Position numbers and translations under genes: made by a program. From Thamnaconus septentrionalis (Eukaryota > Chordata > Actinopteri > Tetraodontiformes > Monacanthidae), in NCBI GenBank assembly GCA_009823395.1, contig CM020503.1, positions 1,077,001 to 1,141,000 of the forward strand: a DNA stretch of 64,000 bases, given 5' to 3'. The notes beneath the pieces are model-generated. The model did no database searches and was not told the origin of the DNA. It saw only the letters and a list, made by a program, of their open reading frames with translations. This document shows, one piece after another, positions 38,353 through 53,400 of this stretch (its first letter is position 1; each line of letters starts with the position of its first letter).

Positions 38353-40776
38353 TGCGCAGGCTCTGGACCTGCTCGGTCTGAAGCCCACAGAAGCTCAGCA
38401 GCATGCGATCGGCTCCAGGCTGCTAGTGGATCCAGAGGGGACGGTGGCCTTCACAGGTACGGCTCCACACAATGCTGAACCTCAGTCAACTGTTATATTT
38501 TTGTTCCTAATCTTCTGAATGTCGTGCGTCAGATTAACGTCAGATTATACAGAATTTAGCAGGAGTGGTTATTATTCCCCCACTCGGGGAACATTCATGC
38601 TTTGAATATCAAGAAGCTCTCGAGCCACAGTGTTTCTAAAGAGGTTTCACAAAGTTACTTCGCCTTTCCAACTGGTTTCTTCTGCTGCTTTGTACCCAGA
38701 TATCGAGAGCCTGATCCGGGAGCTGTTCAAGCCTCAACTGGACGAGTTGGGCATCACCCAGCCGGGGTCAAAGTTCACATTTGAAGACCTGTTTGGTTTG
38801 TTGGAGGCGCCCTCAAACCCACAGGTATGAGGGGAAAAAAACTAGCAGGAGGAAGATGCTAATTCTGTTGTTTGTTGCGTGTCAATGATGCGTGTGGGAG
38901 AAATTCATCAGTGTGGGGGTGTTGGTCAAAGTAGTAGTACTGTTTTATCCTGTTTAGGAAGCTTACTTGTTCATATCAATGCATTGCTCAATCTAATTAT
39001 GGCATGTATGGCCTGTATATATGCATTAGAATTAGTGCTTGGAAGCTAACATTAGTGTTAGCCTGTTGAAAATGTATGAATGCCATTTTGTTAGTAGTTA
39101 ATTATACCAGCTTCGAACCAGTTTAAGCCAGTCTGAGAAACATTGTGTCTTTGTCAAGACTATCGCCTTGCTCACATCCTAAAACTAACTAATAAAGTAT
39201 TCATATATATTGCTTTTTTTTCATCTACTACTTCATTATTTTGTTAATGAACTGAGCTATTCTTGTCCTGCTGGAATTAAATACAGGAAGTGACATCCTC
39301 AGAGTCGTTGCAGCCCTGGTCATGCTCATGGTCACTGGTTATTGGCTGGTGCCCTGTGGTGTTATGCTGCTCCCCTACTCTGTGTGGACGCTCCAGCATT
39401 GATCTGTTGATTTGCGCCCCGCTCTATCAGTGGGCTGCAATGATTTTTCTCCACTGCTGGCCACACAAACTGTCAGATCAGCCATCAATAGCCGTCAGAG
39501 AGCAGAAGAAACAACAGAACACGCCCTCTGACTGGGTCACGGTCGGACCCACTGTCACAGCCCTGATGAAGCAAGCAGTGCATCATTTTTCAGTCACTTC
39601 CAGGTGGAAATGCACCTTATCAGTGTCTGGTCAGGGGCGCTGACTGGTGTGAGCTTTATTATATTGAGGAGAAAACCGAATGCAGACGCACAGCGGCAAT
39701 ACAAGACACGCCCCCTTTTGTTTGGGAATTGAACCCAGAACGTTCTTAGGCTGAAATTCCTTGTCTCTGTGTTTCATTAGCCGTCCCTGTCGGATGCAGA
39801 GGACCTGGAGGAGATGGAGAGGTTGAGGAAGGAGCACATCGAGGCGCTGAGGGAGATCAAGAGGCTGCAGGTGAGAGAGACAGGCATCAACCACTTCCAC
39901 TTCCAAGCTTACCTTCAATCTGTAAAATCTGTGTTGTTTTTTTTGTTTCATTTCGGCCTCTTCTTCCAATAGTTCTGGTAGACCGTGGATAGCACAATGC
40001 TGCCCTCTACTGACAACTTGTCAGACTTAATCCAGAGGAATGAGTGTATTTTAGTTTGACTTAAAAAAAAAAAGGGGGGGGAGAAGAACTGAGAAAGTAT
40101 GACAACATTCACACGTTGAACAGTCCCTAGTTTACCACCCTCACACAGTCCATCTGGAATGTGGCCTGGATTGAGGCGGAGGCAGGTTGTGACTCCTTAT
40201 GTAGGCGGGTCCATGAAGCCTGCGGCTCCTGAACTGATGAAAGAATCAGCAGATTTTTCTTCTTATTGATCTCCTTCATCACGCGTTCCCAGCTCAGGAG
40301 GAAGTATCGTTTCTTCCTATTGAGCTCCTCTTTGCACTTGTACTTCCTGTTCAGCTGGAGGTCTCTGAGATGAACTTCCTGTACATGTCCCTGCTTGCTC
40401 CATGTTGTACTTTCAATAGAGGAGCAGCAGGGTCTCATCTTGCTGACTGGTCCCTGTCCTTCCTCTTGACTCTCTGCTTCCATTGTTTTGCGGTGCCTGT
40501 TGCTCAGGAGCAGCAGGTGGAGTCCCAGAGAGTTCACCACCAGATGGAGGAGGAGCTCAGCAAAGTCAAACAGGTGAGTCACACCTGCAGGAGAAGCGCT
40601 GATGGAACACGCGCTGATGGTGACTTGACCTCTTTGATACTTTGATGCTTAGCATTCTTGAACTAATTATTTTAGACACAATTTTACCTCAAGGTTCGTA
40701 CTGTGGCCCTGCTAGTTTGACTGACACGCCAGTGACACTTATTTGGACTCACTGGTCATAGAGACACATCTTGTAC

Positions 40777-40828
<52 letters not shown>

Positions 40829-43800
40829 CGTTGTGGGCGGTCCTGACGCAGTGGGCCCGGTGCATGTCCTGCTCCGCGTTTTGTTTGTGACTCACGGCTG
40901 AAGACTCCGACCCCCCCCCGCCCCCCCAGGCCCGGCCGCCTCGCACTTCTCGCTCATGTTGCGTAAACCGATCGATATCCGCATTTAGCCGCCGCCGACA
41001 AGCGAGGCCGCGGCCGGGACGGTTTCGCTCGCTCAAACGGGCCGACCCGCGAAACACACCGATGAGAATCTGCAAGCGGGTTTGGACAGAGAGCCCCCGT
41101 CCCGGCCCAAGGTGAGGCCCGATTGAGGTCGGCTGATGTTTGAAGAGTCGAGCCGCATGATGACACGCAGGCGCTGGGATGTAAACACAGTCCCGCTCTG
41201 ATGCGGTTCTGCCTTCTGCTGATTCTTCCTTTGATCAGCTGATTTTGGGGGTGGGAGGGGCTTCTCCTAGAGTCGGCCCTCAACTACAGTGGGTTCTCAG
41301 TGAAGGTGTTTGACGGAACTGAGTGAAGTGGACCCATCAAAAATGTAATTTTGGGGTCATGGGTGGGCTGGGGAATGGGGACCAAGGTCGAGGTCAGCAG
41401 GGCCAAACATAGCAACGCCAATACAGACAATTTAGAGTTGCTAATTAGCCTAATGTTCGTGTCTTTGCATTGTGGGAAGGAGCCAGAGTACCGGGAGAGA
41501 ACCCACACTAAAGTCAAAGGATGCGATCCTTGACCTTCCCTCCGCCAGTGCAAACCTCTGCACCACCTTGCTGAGTCCTACCTTTTACTGTTCTCTCAAT
41601 TTTTGTTTGACTGCAGTTCGGTTTCGGTTTCCAGAACTCACCCCGAGGTTCCTGAGGCTCGCCCCATATCGCGTGCGCCTTCCCGTCTCTGCGGAACTGT
41701 CAGCAGGCAGCCAGTCTGTATCCATTAGAAACAGTGTCCAGCGCGTTAGCATTAGCATCACATAACACCAGAAAAGGGCGCTCTGTGCATTTGTTTGTGT
41801 GTGTCGGTGCGTGTGTGTGTGTGTGTGTGTTTGTGTGTGAGGTCAGGTTGGGTAACTAATGGATCTCAGCAGGAATTTTATGGCATCCACTTGGGCCCTT
41901 TTCAGTCAAAGACAGGAGGAAGTACGCACACACACACACGCACGCACCCACACACACACTGGCTGTGACCTGTTTCTAGTTGTTTATCAGCATCGCCACC
42001 TACCCACCGCTCACACAACACCTGGACTCAGATTAGCTGCAACCTGAACCAGGCTCCTCATTCCAGGTGGATTCTGGTCCAGTTTGCCCCCTCCGGGCTG
42101 CAGAACACCCCTGTACCCATCTCCGTCTCCATTTTCACTGTTTTTATTGTCTCCAGAACTTGAACACGGCGTGTGTGCCTGCTGGGAGGAGCTGAGGGCA
42201 GCAGATGGGCTCCTCAGTGCGTGCGTGGCATGCGTGTGCCTGTGATGTCAGAATGTAATTCAGACATAAACACATTTTGTGAATTCCCCGTGTGTGTTCT
42301 CACTGCATATGACAGCGCCGCAGGAGGAGAGACAAGGCTGCCAACACTGTTTCTGTCAGCATCCTTTGTGTTTGTGTGTCTGTGAGTGTGGGAGGGGGTG
42401 TGTGTGTGTGCGCGCACATGCATGTTTCTCTAAGTAAATTTTTGTGTGTTTCTGTGAAGTTTGAGTTTCTTTAGCTGCCATGAAATAATTTCATTTAAAC
42501 TAAAATGAAAAGTATTCAAGACAGTAATGTGCTATGGCAGTATTGCTACACCTAAGAGAAAATAAATATATGAAAGAACAAAATACATTTTTCAGAAATT
42601 ATTTTATTAAATATATATAAAAAGGAATTTCAGATTTAAAATAATCATTAGTTTTAGTGACATCTTCTATAACTGAAAACATACCTGCAAATATGATACA
42701 ATTTCTAAATCAATGTGACCATGTAAAAGGCTAAGCTAGGATTTAATGTTAGTGTTAATGAAAAAACAAGGCGCAACACGTAGTGCAGCCTAGCGTGCTA
42801 ATATGTGAGATTAGCATAATTTCAGTCAGTTTGAGTTTATGAATATATAAGTGAATGTTAATACAGTAAAAGTCAATGGTGTAGCCATATGATAGTTAGC
42901 AGCTATTTGCTAGCGTTGACAGTGTATCTTATTTTCTTTTCCTCACTCGTAGAACATGGCAGAAAGTTTTGGTTTGGCGGAAGAACTTCACTGCCCACAT
43001 GGCCCTTTAAAAGCCGTGCTGTCCAGGTGGAAGAGTTGTCACTCTCATCACACACGTGTGTGCATAATTAATGACGGCCACTTCCCCCGTGCTAGTGTGG
43101 CAAGGCGCAGAGGGCCCGGGCGGGCGTCGAACCCCAGACTCCCGGGTAATAGCCATGCGCGCTTAACCATTCGGCCAAAGGGACATCCCCTTGGCCAAGT
43201 AGCCAGGGCGCACGATCAATTGGAGGCATACTGACAGGACCGCCACTGTCACACTAGCATTAGCCTCCATATTTCACTGGTTAAGGAGCAGCAGGGTCGA
43301 ATGGCCGCAAGGGTGTCAGCTGACACACACACGAGCCACCAGTAGCTTCAGACTGGATAGCAAAAAGCTGCGGCGGCTTGAATTACCTGCCATTAGGAGC
43401 CTAGAGAGCAGCTCATGTGGCCTCAGCGCCAGAGGTCAGAGTCGGGTGTTGATGAGCATCTTACTGTGGAAATCTGCTTCCATACATGACTTCTCTGTGT
43501 CCGAGGTGCCGTTATACACTTTCATCACAAAGCGGTGGGAGGACGGACACAGTTTCAAAGAATCTTCATTCAAACTGGACTTCCATATGATTCAGTGGGT
43601 GGTCAGGCCCGTCGCTCAGCTTGCTGATTCACCAGTCGGCCACTGGTTTGCTGTGGGACGTGACTCTCTCCACCACTGATGTTTAGGAATAATTTTCCGT
43701 GCACGGTTCAAAGCCGTGACTACTCATTTGTTGCGTCTTGTTTGTCTGCTTTGTTTGCTGAACTTCATTTTCACCGAGTGGTTACAGTTACTGGTTTCCA

Positions 43801-46800
43801 GTGTTGTGACAGTGCTGGGAGTGGCAGTTTCCCAGTGCGCAATGTCCGTGGTGTCTGATTTTTGCCGGTGTGCGTTTCAGCACCGAACATTATGTAACTT
43901 CCCCCCCGATGGCTGTTTTTCCCTTGCGGCGTGACAGATCAGCACAAACGCCTCGCACATGTACATATAATTAACTAGCTTCAGGTAAATAAAAGGCGCA
44001 GAGTGATTGAAGGCAGACATTACATGTGTCAGCAGTGTCGCACCTCTATTTTCAAACGATGGAATTAGGTAAAACAATTGCGTCTGTTTTAATTTCTTCA
44101 TGCAACACACGAGTTGAATGAAGCTCAAAAGTATGTGATACTGAGCTGCCACAGTTACTGTCAGTTAGCACAGTGGCAGGCGGTGCATTTCATGCCGAGG
44201 CCAGCAGTGACGTCATATTTAGTTCCCCCCTACATTAGTACAGCCCATATAACCCTCAATATGAGACTAAGATTGGAGAATCAAGACAGAATCACTTACT
44301 GATTACATCACCTTCATACTGGTAACCTAGTCCAGCAAATTTCCCAAAGCATTCCCGAAGCAACTTACAAATCAAATCCTAATTTTAAGAGATTCCTCAA
44401 CAAAGTTCTAATAGGTCCACCAACAGTATTCTGTGATCTTAAACTCTTGCCCAATAAACTGTGCATTGTTGCCTTTTTGTATGAGAGACCAACGAGAAGA
44501 TAACAACACAGTCTATTAAAATATTAAACAATTAAGCATGTTGCCGCAGCCAAGCGCCACGTTATTTACATTTTAATTTGCAGATGATTCGGCAACTAAA
44601 CCTTCATACTCTGCTTCAGCCGTTGTGGGTTTATCGTGGTGGCAACCAGATCTCTGGATTGAGTTCAGTCTTAGAGGTTCTCCGGGCTCATCCATTCACA
44701 GGACGCGTACGTGTGAAGTTCAGCATAAAGCCAGCTAGCTGGTCTTCGCATCGCATATGAAATATCTAAGTGTCTATCACTGCTAACTGTGTTGCGTTCA
44801 CTTACAGCGAACACGAGCCTGCACTGTCGATTTTGCTGGCCTCAGGCAGATTCCTTTCAACAGTGACAACACAAGTTACCTGAAATTTGATTGGATAAGA
44901 AATCTACCAACAATACACAACAATGGAGGCAGCACAATTCAATAGATATTATACGACATGAAAATAACAGACTATGAGGAATAACAATATTATTATATTT
45001 CTGGGAATATTTGCTTTTTGAAGGAAGTTTAGGCCAGCAGAGAAGGCCTGGCATTGAGCTAGAAGTCCCTTTAGAAACAAAGTGCCTTCAAATTCTCAAC
45101 ACTTCAGGGAACAAACAAACATTTGCCCCAAAAATCAAAAATTTACTGGAACTTTTTTTTTTTACATAATTTCATTAATACTGAAATGTTGTTGTTTTTT
45201 AGGGGGTGCGGCCTCAATGTTTCTTAGCACCAGATTCTGGTGAGGATTTTCGGAAGGACTTTATGGTTCAAACAAATTTGGTACAAGCTGGTGTGGGGAT
45301 TGCCGATTTAAACTTTGTGGTAAAAAAAAACAAAAAAACGAAGAAAAAAATTTTGTTGGTGCCCTAGCTCAAGCAAGGCTGGCCCAGGTTGACCGGCCCA
45401 CGTGAAAAAAAAAGGCACCAGAGGTCTGTGGAGATGTCGGCTACCCACTAGGTGTCTCCTGGTCTCCATGACGGCGACCTCATTGAGGGAGAGGGTTTCG
45501 CTCAAAGCCGACAGTTCCGGCGTCTCCTGCTGACACGCTCCAGGCCACGCTGACTCTCTGTGACAGTAACGCTTCCCCACCGTGGCTCACAGGAAATGAA
45601 GATGGGCGCCGAGGAGAGCCGGGCTCTCAGGAGCCGGATCCAGTTGGCCGAGGCCGCCCAGAAGCAGGCGAGGGGGATGGAAATGGACTACGAGGAGGTG
45701 ATCCACCTGCTGGAGGCCGAGATCGCCGAGCTGAAGACCCAGAGGGCGGAGAAACCGGCGGCAGCCAACAAGGTAGAACCACAGAAGTTCCCGGGAACGC
45801 TTACCGCCTCATGATCCTTCCTTTTGGACTATGGTGAGGTCAGAGATTAAAAAAAAAAACACTGTGACAGGTGTTTGAGAATGAGCAAACATGATCAGAG
45901 TGTGACATCACACCATGGATCAAAAAACAGGAAGTTGGTACTTCAGTGGGGCGGGTTCACACCAGCCGTTCATTGCCCGGTTAAATCTCCAGTGTGTAAA
46001 ATTTTGGCTTGATTTATGATCTTTATATTGGTGGAAGCTTAACATACTGCCCATAAATACATGAATAAAAGTGCGTTATCGCAGTATAATAAAAGTCATT
46101 TGGTTTTCCTACCCTTAGAACAGGTCCCATTTACACATGATACAGGACATAATATACATAGAGCAAGGGTCTTGCTTCTCGTTAGCTGAGACCTCGGATG
46201 CGAACCAAACACATCTGCGGTCATGGAGAGGTGGTCTTGGTCCGCTACGAAGTGAACTCTGGACCGGATTGTTTCTGATGTGAACCTTCATTCGCTCCAA
46301 CCGCAGGAAGCGCCCTGGTAACAGTGATGATGCTCCACAATGTACTGTAGAAACTGTAAGGCATTTGTGGTCACGTGACTTTCCTTCAGAATTTCTGGCC
46401 CGTTTGAGTATAGCCCTTGTGAACGCAAAGAGCAAAGTTGCAACAATGTATCATCCTCCAGGAAAGCCACTCTAACGGTGTGGAAGTAATGCCAGTTTCC
46501 AAGTTCCCAGATTTGTTTTGGCTGGTGTTTTTTTTTCTCCTTTGCAGCTGATGTCTTGAAGAGCGTCCTGCTGTGAATCATCTGCTTCTGATTGATTTGA
46601 CAGGAGGAGGCGGACGAGCTGAGGAAGAAAGTCGCCGTCCTAGAGTGTCAAATGCGGAAGAGCGAAGCGGCGAAGAAGAGCTTCGAGATGTCGACGCTGA
46701 AGCTGTTGAGCTTTGTCGAGGTAATGAGTCACGGTGATGATTAACGTGTTGAGGGTTTTTCTCCCTTTCACGGAGTGAGAGGACAGGTGGAAAGATGTGT

Positions 46801-47066
46801 CGCTTTGAATTACGAGGCAGACAAAGACAGAAAGAAGATGACTCGAGAAGACATCAGACTTAATTGTGGCGGCCCTCTTGAAAAGTGGTTTCATTTTGGA
46901 AGACACAACCGCAGCACTTTATGTAACTAAGCTCTGCTGAGAGACTACAGGACAAAAATGGCAGAAGTTCAAGTTTTCTGGTCTTTTGTCTCCCTTTGTC
47001 TGCAGAATGTTAACGACTTCCTGTTGGAGAGTCACGGAGGACCAACCAAGAGCTACAGGTGTGCGG

Positions 47067-47099
<33 letters not shown>

Positions 47100-47253
47100 C
47101 GCGCGTGCGAGCAAACAAATGCGAGACATGTCAGGCTGCTGCCTTTCAGTGACGAGGGTCTATGATAGTGAGAGACACTGGAGTGAGCCGATAAACTGGT
47201 TGCTACTAGCAACCAGGAGCAGTGTGTGCTGCTTAATGTGCATACAGTGGTGA

Positions 47254-47293
<40 letters not shown>

Positions 47294-47370
47294 TTGTCAA
47301 ACATCATCCTTGGATAATCACATAATCATAAAGATGAGAGATCCAACAGCGAGCACAGCCAATTAGTCGT

Positions 47371-47431
<61 letters not shown>

Positions 47432-50400
47432 TGGTCCAGTTTGACCCACTTCAGCCCAGGTAGGCCAGCGGTTAGCTCCTGTTAGCGGCTTCCCGTCGCG
47501 AGCAGCTGCATTATGAAACGTCCCAGCGAGGGTGTGGGGTCACGCTGAGCCTCCTCACCTCCTCCACCGCCGCGGCAGAAACAAAGGAGGGACGGAGAGA
47601 AGCAGTCTGAGAGCGAGACGAGAGGAACCAGCCATTAAAACAAATCCCTCCACTTCACGCGATTCCTTGACTTCATTAACTTTCCTCGATCCGTCCGCGC
47701 CGCCGACACTTTCTCTGCTTTCTGCTCCACCTCCAACCCCCCCCTAAACCTCCCCCTGGGCGCCGCGCCACACCTCGCCTGCCGTGTTGCACTTCCTGTC
47801 TATTATCTGCCTCCATAACACGACCCCCTCGGCCATTGTGTAAGTGTGTTTCTCAGAATCAGGTCAATCAGTCCACTTCTTCAGTCAGGAGAAGTGCTTG
47901 CTGCTCCCCCTCTTCCTCCTCCTTCTCTTCCTCCACCCCCACCGTCTGTGTCCACCGGGTCAGTGGGACACCTTCTTTCATAAGAGCGGGAACCCCTGTT
48001 AATGTGCTGCGTGTGTTCTGTTCGTCCAGCGCTCCCGTTTCTAGGTTACCTGCGAGGCTGTTTTGTCGGCATAGGGACACGGCGGCGCTCTCTATGGTTA
48101 CGAAAGGCCGGTTTAGATGCCGCTAATGAGTTTCTAATGACTCCCAATCTAATCGGGGCCATTAGTCATCCGCACTTCAGGTTCGCCCAGAGAGAATCTG
48201 TGTTTTTTTGTTGCCGACGCTGTGTGAAACTGCTGCTGGCAGATGCTGTTCGTGTCAGTGGCCTCGTAAATTGTTTTATGTCAGAGTGACTCGAGGAGCA
48301 ACTTCGCTCAATAATGGAGAATTTTAGAATTCGATGCAAAGAGTGCGTTCAACTAAAGCACGGGTGCTAAACTCAAATTCGCAGTGGACCAGAATTTAAA
48401 ACTTTGACAAAGCCGCGGGCCAGCATTGATACTTATTGAAAAAAATATTCCTCCAGATGTAATGGTGAGCCTTCGTATGGACCCAAACAAGTTGACTACT
48501 GTCAACAGAGGAGAAGGTGTCTGATTGAAGCACCAAAAAAACAGCATTCTGGGATTAGTAGCATTAGCAGTACATGTGCTGTATTTTACTGGCGGGACAG
48601 CTCTAGTCGTGCTAAGAACAGTTTACAGGGTTGATCAGCCAAAACTCACTGGGGCAGTAACTAGGGCTGGTGCACGTTGACTCTCTTATGCTCAGTGTAT
48701 TCCCTTGGTGCGCTCCTTACTAGCCTGTGTAGCTGCAGTCACGCGTCACAACAAGGACGAGTCACAGCATGGGGGGGGGGGGGGGGGCATAGCATAGCGA
48801 ATACGATGAGCAGAAAGCGTATGAAAAACAAAGCAGCGAGCCCGGAAAACAAACATCAAATGGAGAATAAAGCCGATAAAGCCAACAACTCCACCCTGGA
48901 CAAATTGGTCGTTCAGCCCAATAATGTGAAAAGTACTGTGCAGTGCTTTTTTTGGATTCTGGTCAGTTGGAGGTAAAGTTGTCCACAAATCCAAGGCTGG
49001 TAAATCACTCCACTACCACAAATCTGCAAGAGTAGCTGCATTTAGTAAATGTGCACCCTGTCGAATGGAACAAAGTCAGTGAGGAAGAGACAGAGGGCCC
49101 GCTTTCCAAACTACCTAAGCTAACAGCCTTTTGCAGCCCAACCGCTTCCTGGAGTGTAACATTTTTGGATCATTTGCACTGAAGTTGCACTAAATGTCAC
49201 ATATTGAACATGACGCTTGAATTTTGGCTGAAGTCAACCTATCGCACAGATGAGTTGGTGGTACAGAATGGATGGATGGATGGATGGATGGATCAGCCAA
49301 AACCAAGCTGGAGGATGAACGTGGAACCTCCCTGTTGGAGAGAAAGAGATTTAATCATTACTATAGCGATGCAAGTAATTGTGTAACTATATAATGGAAT
49401 TAAGTTTCAGTGACTGGGTGGCCTTTTAGAAATGTATGGCTAGTCTCATTTTCGTCAATAAGATTCGTAACTTGGTGTAACTTTCCTTCTGTGTCCCAGT
49501 GTGGACAATAATGTGACAAGTCACACAATGTCACACAATGTCACACAATGTCACACAATGTTTACAACTGTCACATGTGCTTAACTTTGGGAATTCTTTC
49601 CTTGTATTTTTTTTTATCCAGCTCTGGGGACCTTAAAGTGGGGACGCCCCCTCAGGGGGTCCCCTTGCGTCACAAGAAAGGCCTGTGGACTTCGGCCACG
49701 CTGGCCCAGGAGGCCAAGGAGCTCACCAGGATGGTCCGAGCCATCCTGGAGGTCGACTGTAAGTGAACTCCTCGCTCCAACCTCTCAACGCATGAAGGCC
49801 TGCGCATCCTCTGCGTCCTCCGCCCTCTGTTCCTCTGCTGCCCTGCACGTGGCTCCCACTGGACCGAGTCCGATCCCCCCGCAAACCTGCCGTTGTTAAC
49901 TGTCCTCCCCATTTCAGTGCTGACCTTCTAGACGCTCCCCAACCAAAGGAGAGTGATGTCGGACAAATGGCTCTGTGATGTCTGAGATGCCAACAGGAGG
50001 TCCAGCGCCGTCCTCTCCACTTCCCAACTCCACCTCAGCTCCCGCTAACAGACTCTGAACTCTGCATGCAAACTCCACGTTTTACCAGCTCGCTCAGATA
50101 GTAGCAACTTCATTGTGGTTCCATTCCTGCGTTTTTAACCTGTGCCATCTGAGAAGAACCCAAATTTATCATAGGAGCAGATTCAAGATGGGTGGTGTAT
50201 ATTTAAGAGAAGAGGACTGCTGGCAAATCAAAACATCCAAAGCATCGGAAAACAGTGCACAGTCACTGTTCTTCTCATACTACCCGTTTCCCGTCTTTAC
50301 AGCATCAGTAAATATGTTGGTATGGCAAAAAAAAAATAACACAAAAGCTCATGCTATGGTTGTCACGTCAACACACGTAGACAACAACTCAGTGTCTCTC

Positions 50401-53400
50401 TGTTACTTAACTGGTCGTAGCTTTGTGTCTGAGTGGCTGGTCGCTCACGTTCGTGCGGTAGATTAGCCGAACCAATCAAAGCCTAGGAGCATCGTCAAAA
50501 CAATCCGGAAGGAAAATGCTGAGGCCCCTCACACACACCTGAGGTTTGGACCATGGTTGTGGAAGAGCCATGTGGGGGTTAAAACAAAAGAAGAAAAAAG
50601 TGGTGTGGTGGATAATGGCGAGGAGACGGACTGAACCATTTAGACTCTGTTTGGAGTTACATTCTGTTTGTCTTTGGCTCTTTTTCTGAGTAAATTTCCT
50701 GAAACAAACAACATTCATGAGTTGTTTTTGCCTTTCTTCCCATGTTTCATTCATACATTTCACAAATTACTTTGACACGCCTTTGCATGTCATTTAGCGT
50801 TTACAAATAAAAGTTGATCGATTAAGTGATCAAACACAAGTTTGAATGTGTTTGTTAGCATAGTTTAGCATAGTTTATAACTTAAATTGGGGGTTAATAA
50901 ATCTTAAGCTGATCTGATTGTATGTGTTTCACCAATTAATTATCAATCAACAAGGAATGGACACACAAGTGAATCAGAATTCACTTTAACAGAACAACCT
51001 AATTGCTGAAATTAGATGCCCCCTACAGGCCGGTTGCAGTGTAGCCCATGCTTTTAATTACACTGATATTCCAGCGAGTGTTCAGTTTTCACTTTGGGTT
51101 AAATTTGAAACAATGATGTGGAAGGGCTTTATCATAATGACAAACAGTGCCCTGCTTCTGATTGGCTACATCTGTCTTTCCCCCCAAAGTAAACTTGAGT
51201 GATAATTTATTTATTTATTTTGGAAAGACCGGCATGAATTACTGTGATATAGGTTGAAGGATTTATCACATAACCGTGGTTTGTAGCGTTTCTCTTCCAA
51301 CTCGCTGCTGGCCGATGAGTGGAGTACCCACACAATTTACATTTCACACAGGCAGAAATTACCATCATCGATCATATTCTGTGGAAACCTGGCCATCCGA
51401 CTCGGTTTGTGTTCAGCAGGCAGGATGTGAGATTACGCCAGGCGCCTAATTTCCCTCCATCAGTGGCGCAGTGGGAGGACGTGGGCGCAGTTACATAATT
51501 AACGCGGGTGATTCAGGAGCACAGACGTCCTCCATCCTTCACAATGGCTCCTTTAGAGGTAACGACAGAATAGGAAAGTAGGTCACAGTGTATGTGTGTT
51601 TGAGTGTGTCTGCTGTATGTTTGGTGTGTGTCTGTGTGGGTTACAATCACCTGTAGCTCGTCCTCATTGCAGCCCCTGTTGCCTGGTTACGTGGTTTTTT
51701 CCAGGGGTGTTAGGGTTCGACACTATCTGCCAGCAATGAAAAATCTATCAGGAAAATATATCTGAAAAGAAAAACAAATATTAAAATGATAGAATTTGGA
51801 AAAAAGATCTTCAGCCGTTAAAAAGGTTAATATTAACCTGTGGTGATTAATAAACTTGGTGGTGATAACACTGTCGTAAATTATTATTATCGTTATTATT
51901 ATTATTATTATTATTATCATTATTATTATTATTAGTAGTATTATAATTATAAGCAGGCTTATTAGTGTGATTACTCAGTAATGAGCGTCCAAAGTTGTGA
52001 CTTGTAATTTTAACTCATTAAGAATGACTCATTGAAAGAAGCAAGATGCTGAAAAGCATTCCACAGTATTTATCAGACCATAACAGACTGTAATAGATGT
52101 TTGAGTTGGCTAAAATATTTGCATATATTTGCAAACTGTGTTTCTCCTCTGCACGAAACGGTCTTGGTTCAAAATAAAGAGGAAGCTCTCCTCACTGTGT
52201 GTGTTTTGCGTGTGTGCGTGCGTCCAGAATGTTTATGATAGTTAATAACTCAAAAAAAAAAAAAGCCTATAGCAATTCGTCTATGCTTAATTAAGATCTG
52301 GATCAAGTTTCACTGTGTATGAAGGAAGGTGTTTTTGTTCACTTCTCTGTGAGGCTCCACCCTCACATTCAAGAAATATAACAGCAGATCAAAATGATGT
52401 TAGGATCCGGCGGACTTATAAACGCCCTGGTGTTTTTAGATAAAGAGAGTCAAGTCTGGATACATTTAATGCACATTAAACATTTTAAAGGATCAGTGTG
52501 ATGTGGCTGTTCCCCTGAGGCAGCCGGACGTCCAGGTTTTGTGGGAATCTTGTGATTCCACCGAGTGACTTGGTCATTCCTCTTCAACATGTGACTCCTC
52601 CGTCCAGTGTCTTCTGCAAACAGCTGGGACTGCTGGTGTGAACCCTGGTTGGCAGCCTCTTGCCTCCAATTGGGTGTCAGTATTGCAGTGAAACACAATG
52701 TACATATAGGGGTGATTGTGCTGAGGACTTGTAGGAGATTCCAGGTTCCGGCACACAGATCTCAATTCACATATCATAGAAATTCCAGTCGCTTACTCTC
52801 ATCAATCGTCCGAACAAATCTTTGTCTTTTTGCAAGAATAAATAACAGTTGAATTCATACACAAAATGACAGCAAAATGAACAGACCATACTTTGAGACC
52901 TAATTGGAGAACCCTTTATTGTGATAAACACACCTCGGAATGAGTTTTTGATTGTTGAATTTGTTTTACTTTAAATACTGACCTCAACAAAAGCGAAACA
53001 AAAGAATGTGTCCAGCATATCCTAAATTCCCATTGATATGCCAGCTCATCCAACCATCAGCAGAGTTCAGCTGTCAGTCAAAGCGGTGAACCCTCCTTTA
53101 ATTAAACCAGAAGGAAGTTACATGAAAAATGAAACTCTTACCAAACACCTGCAACCAGCCACCAGGGTGAGCAACTAGACGATTAAATCAGTCAGTGGAA
53201 CGGAGGAGCAAAGACAACGACTGCGTTCCAATATCAATACAACGGTGCTATTTAGTATGCCAAAAAAGATTGAGTGCATCTCACTACATTGTAGGTAAGT
53301 AAACTAGAAGTACCTAAGGCCAGCTGGATGTAGCACAGATGGCCAACATGCTATCCTGGCCATTCTGACCAGCACAGGGGAAACAACGTCACAGAGTTAC

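Noticed and set aside
48356..48620. Possible transposon with gggccagc-type motif near 48.36-48.6 kb
   Set aside because: It resembles a common fish repeat, but neither inverted ends nor a target duplication could be found.
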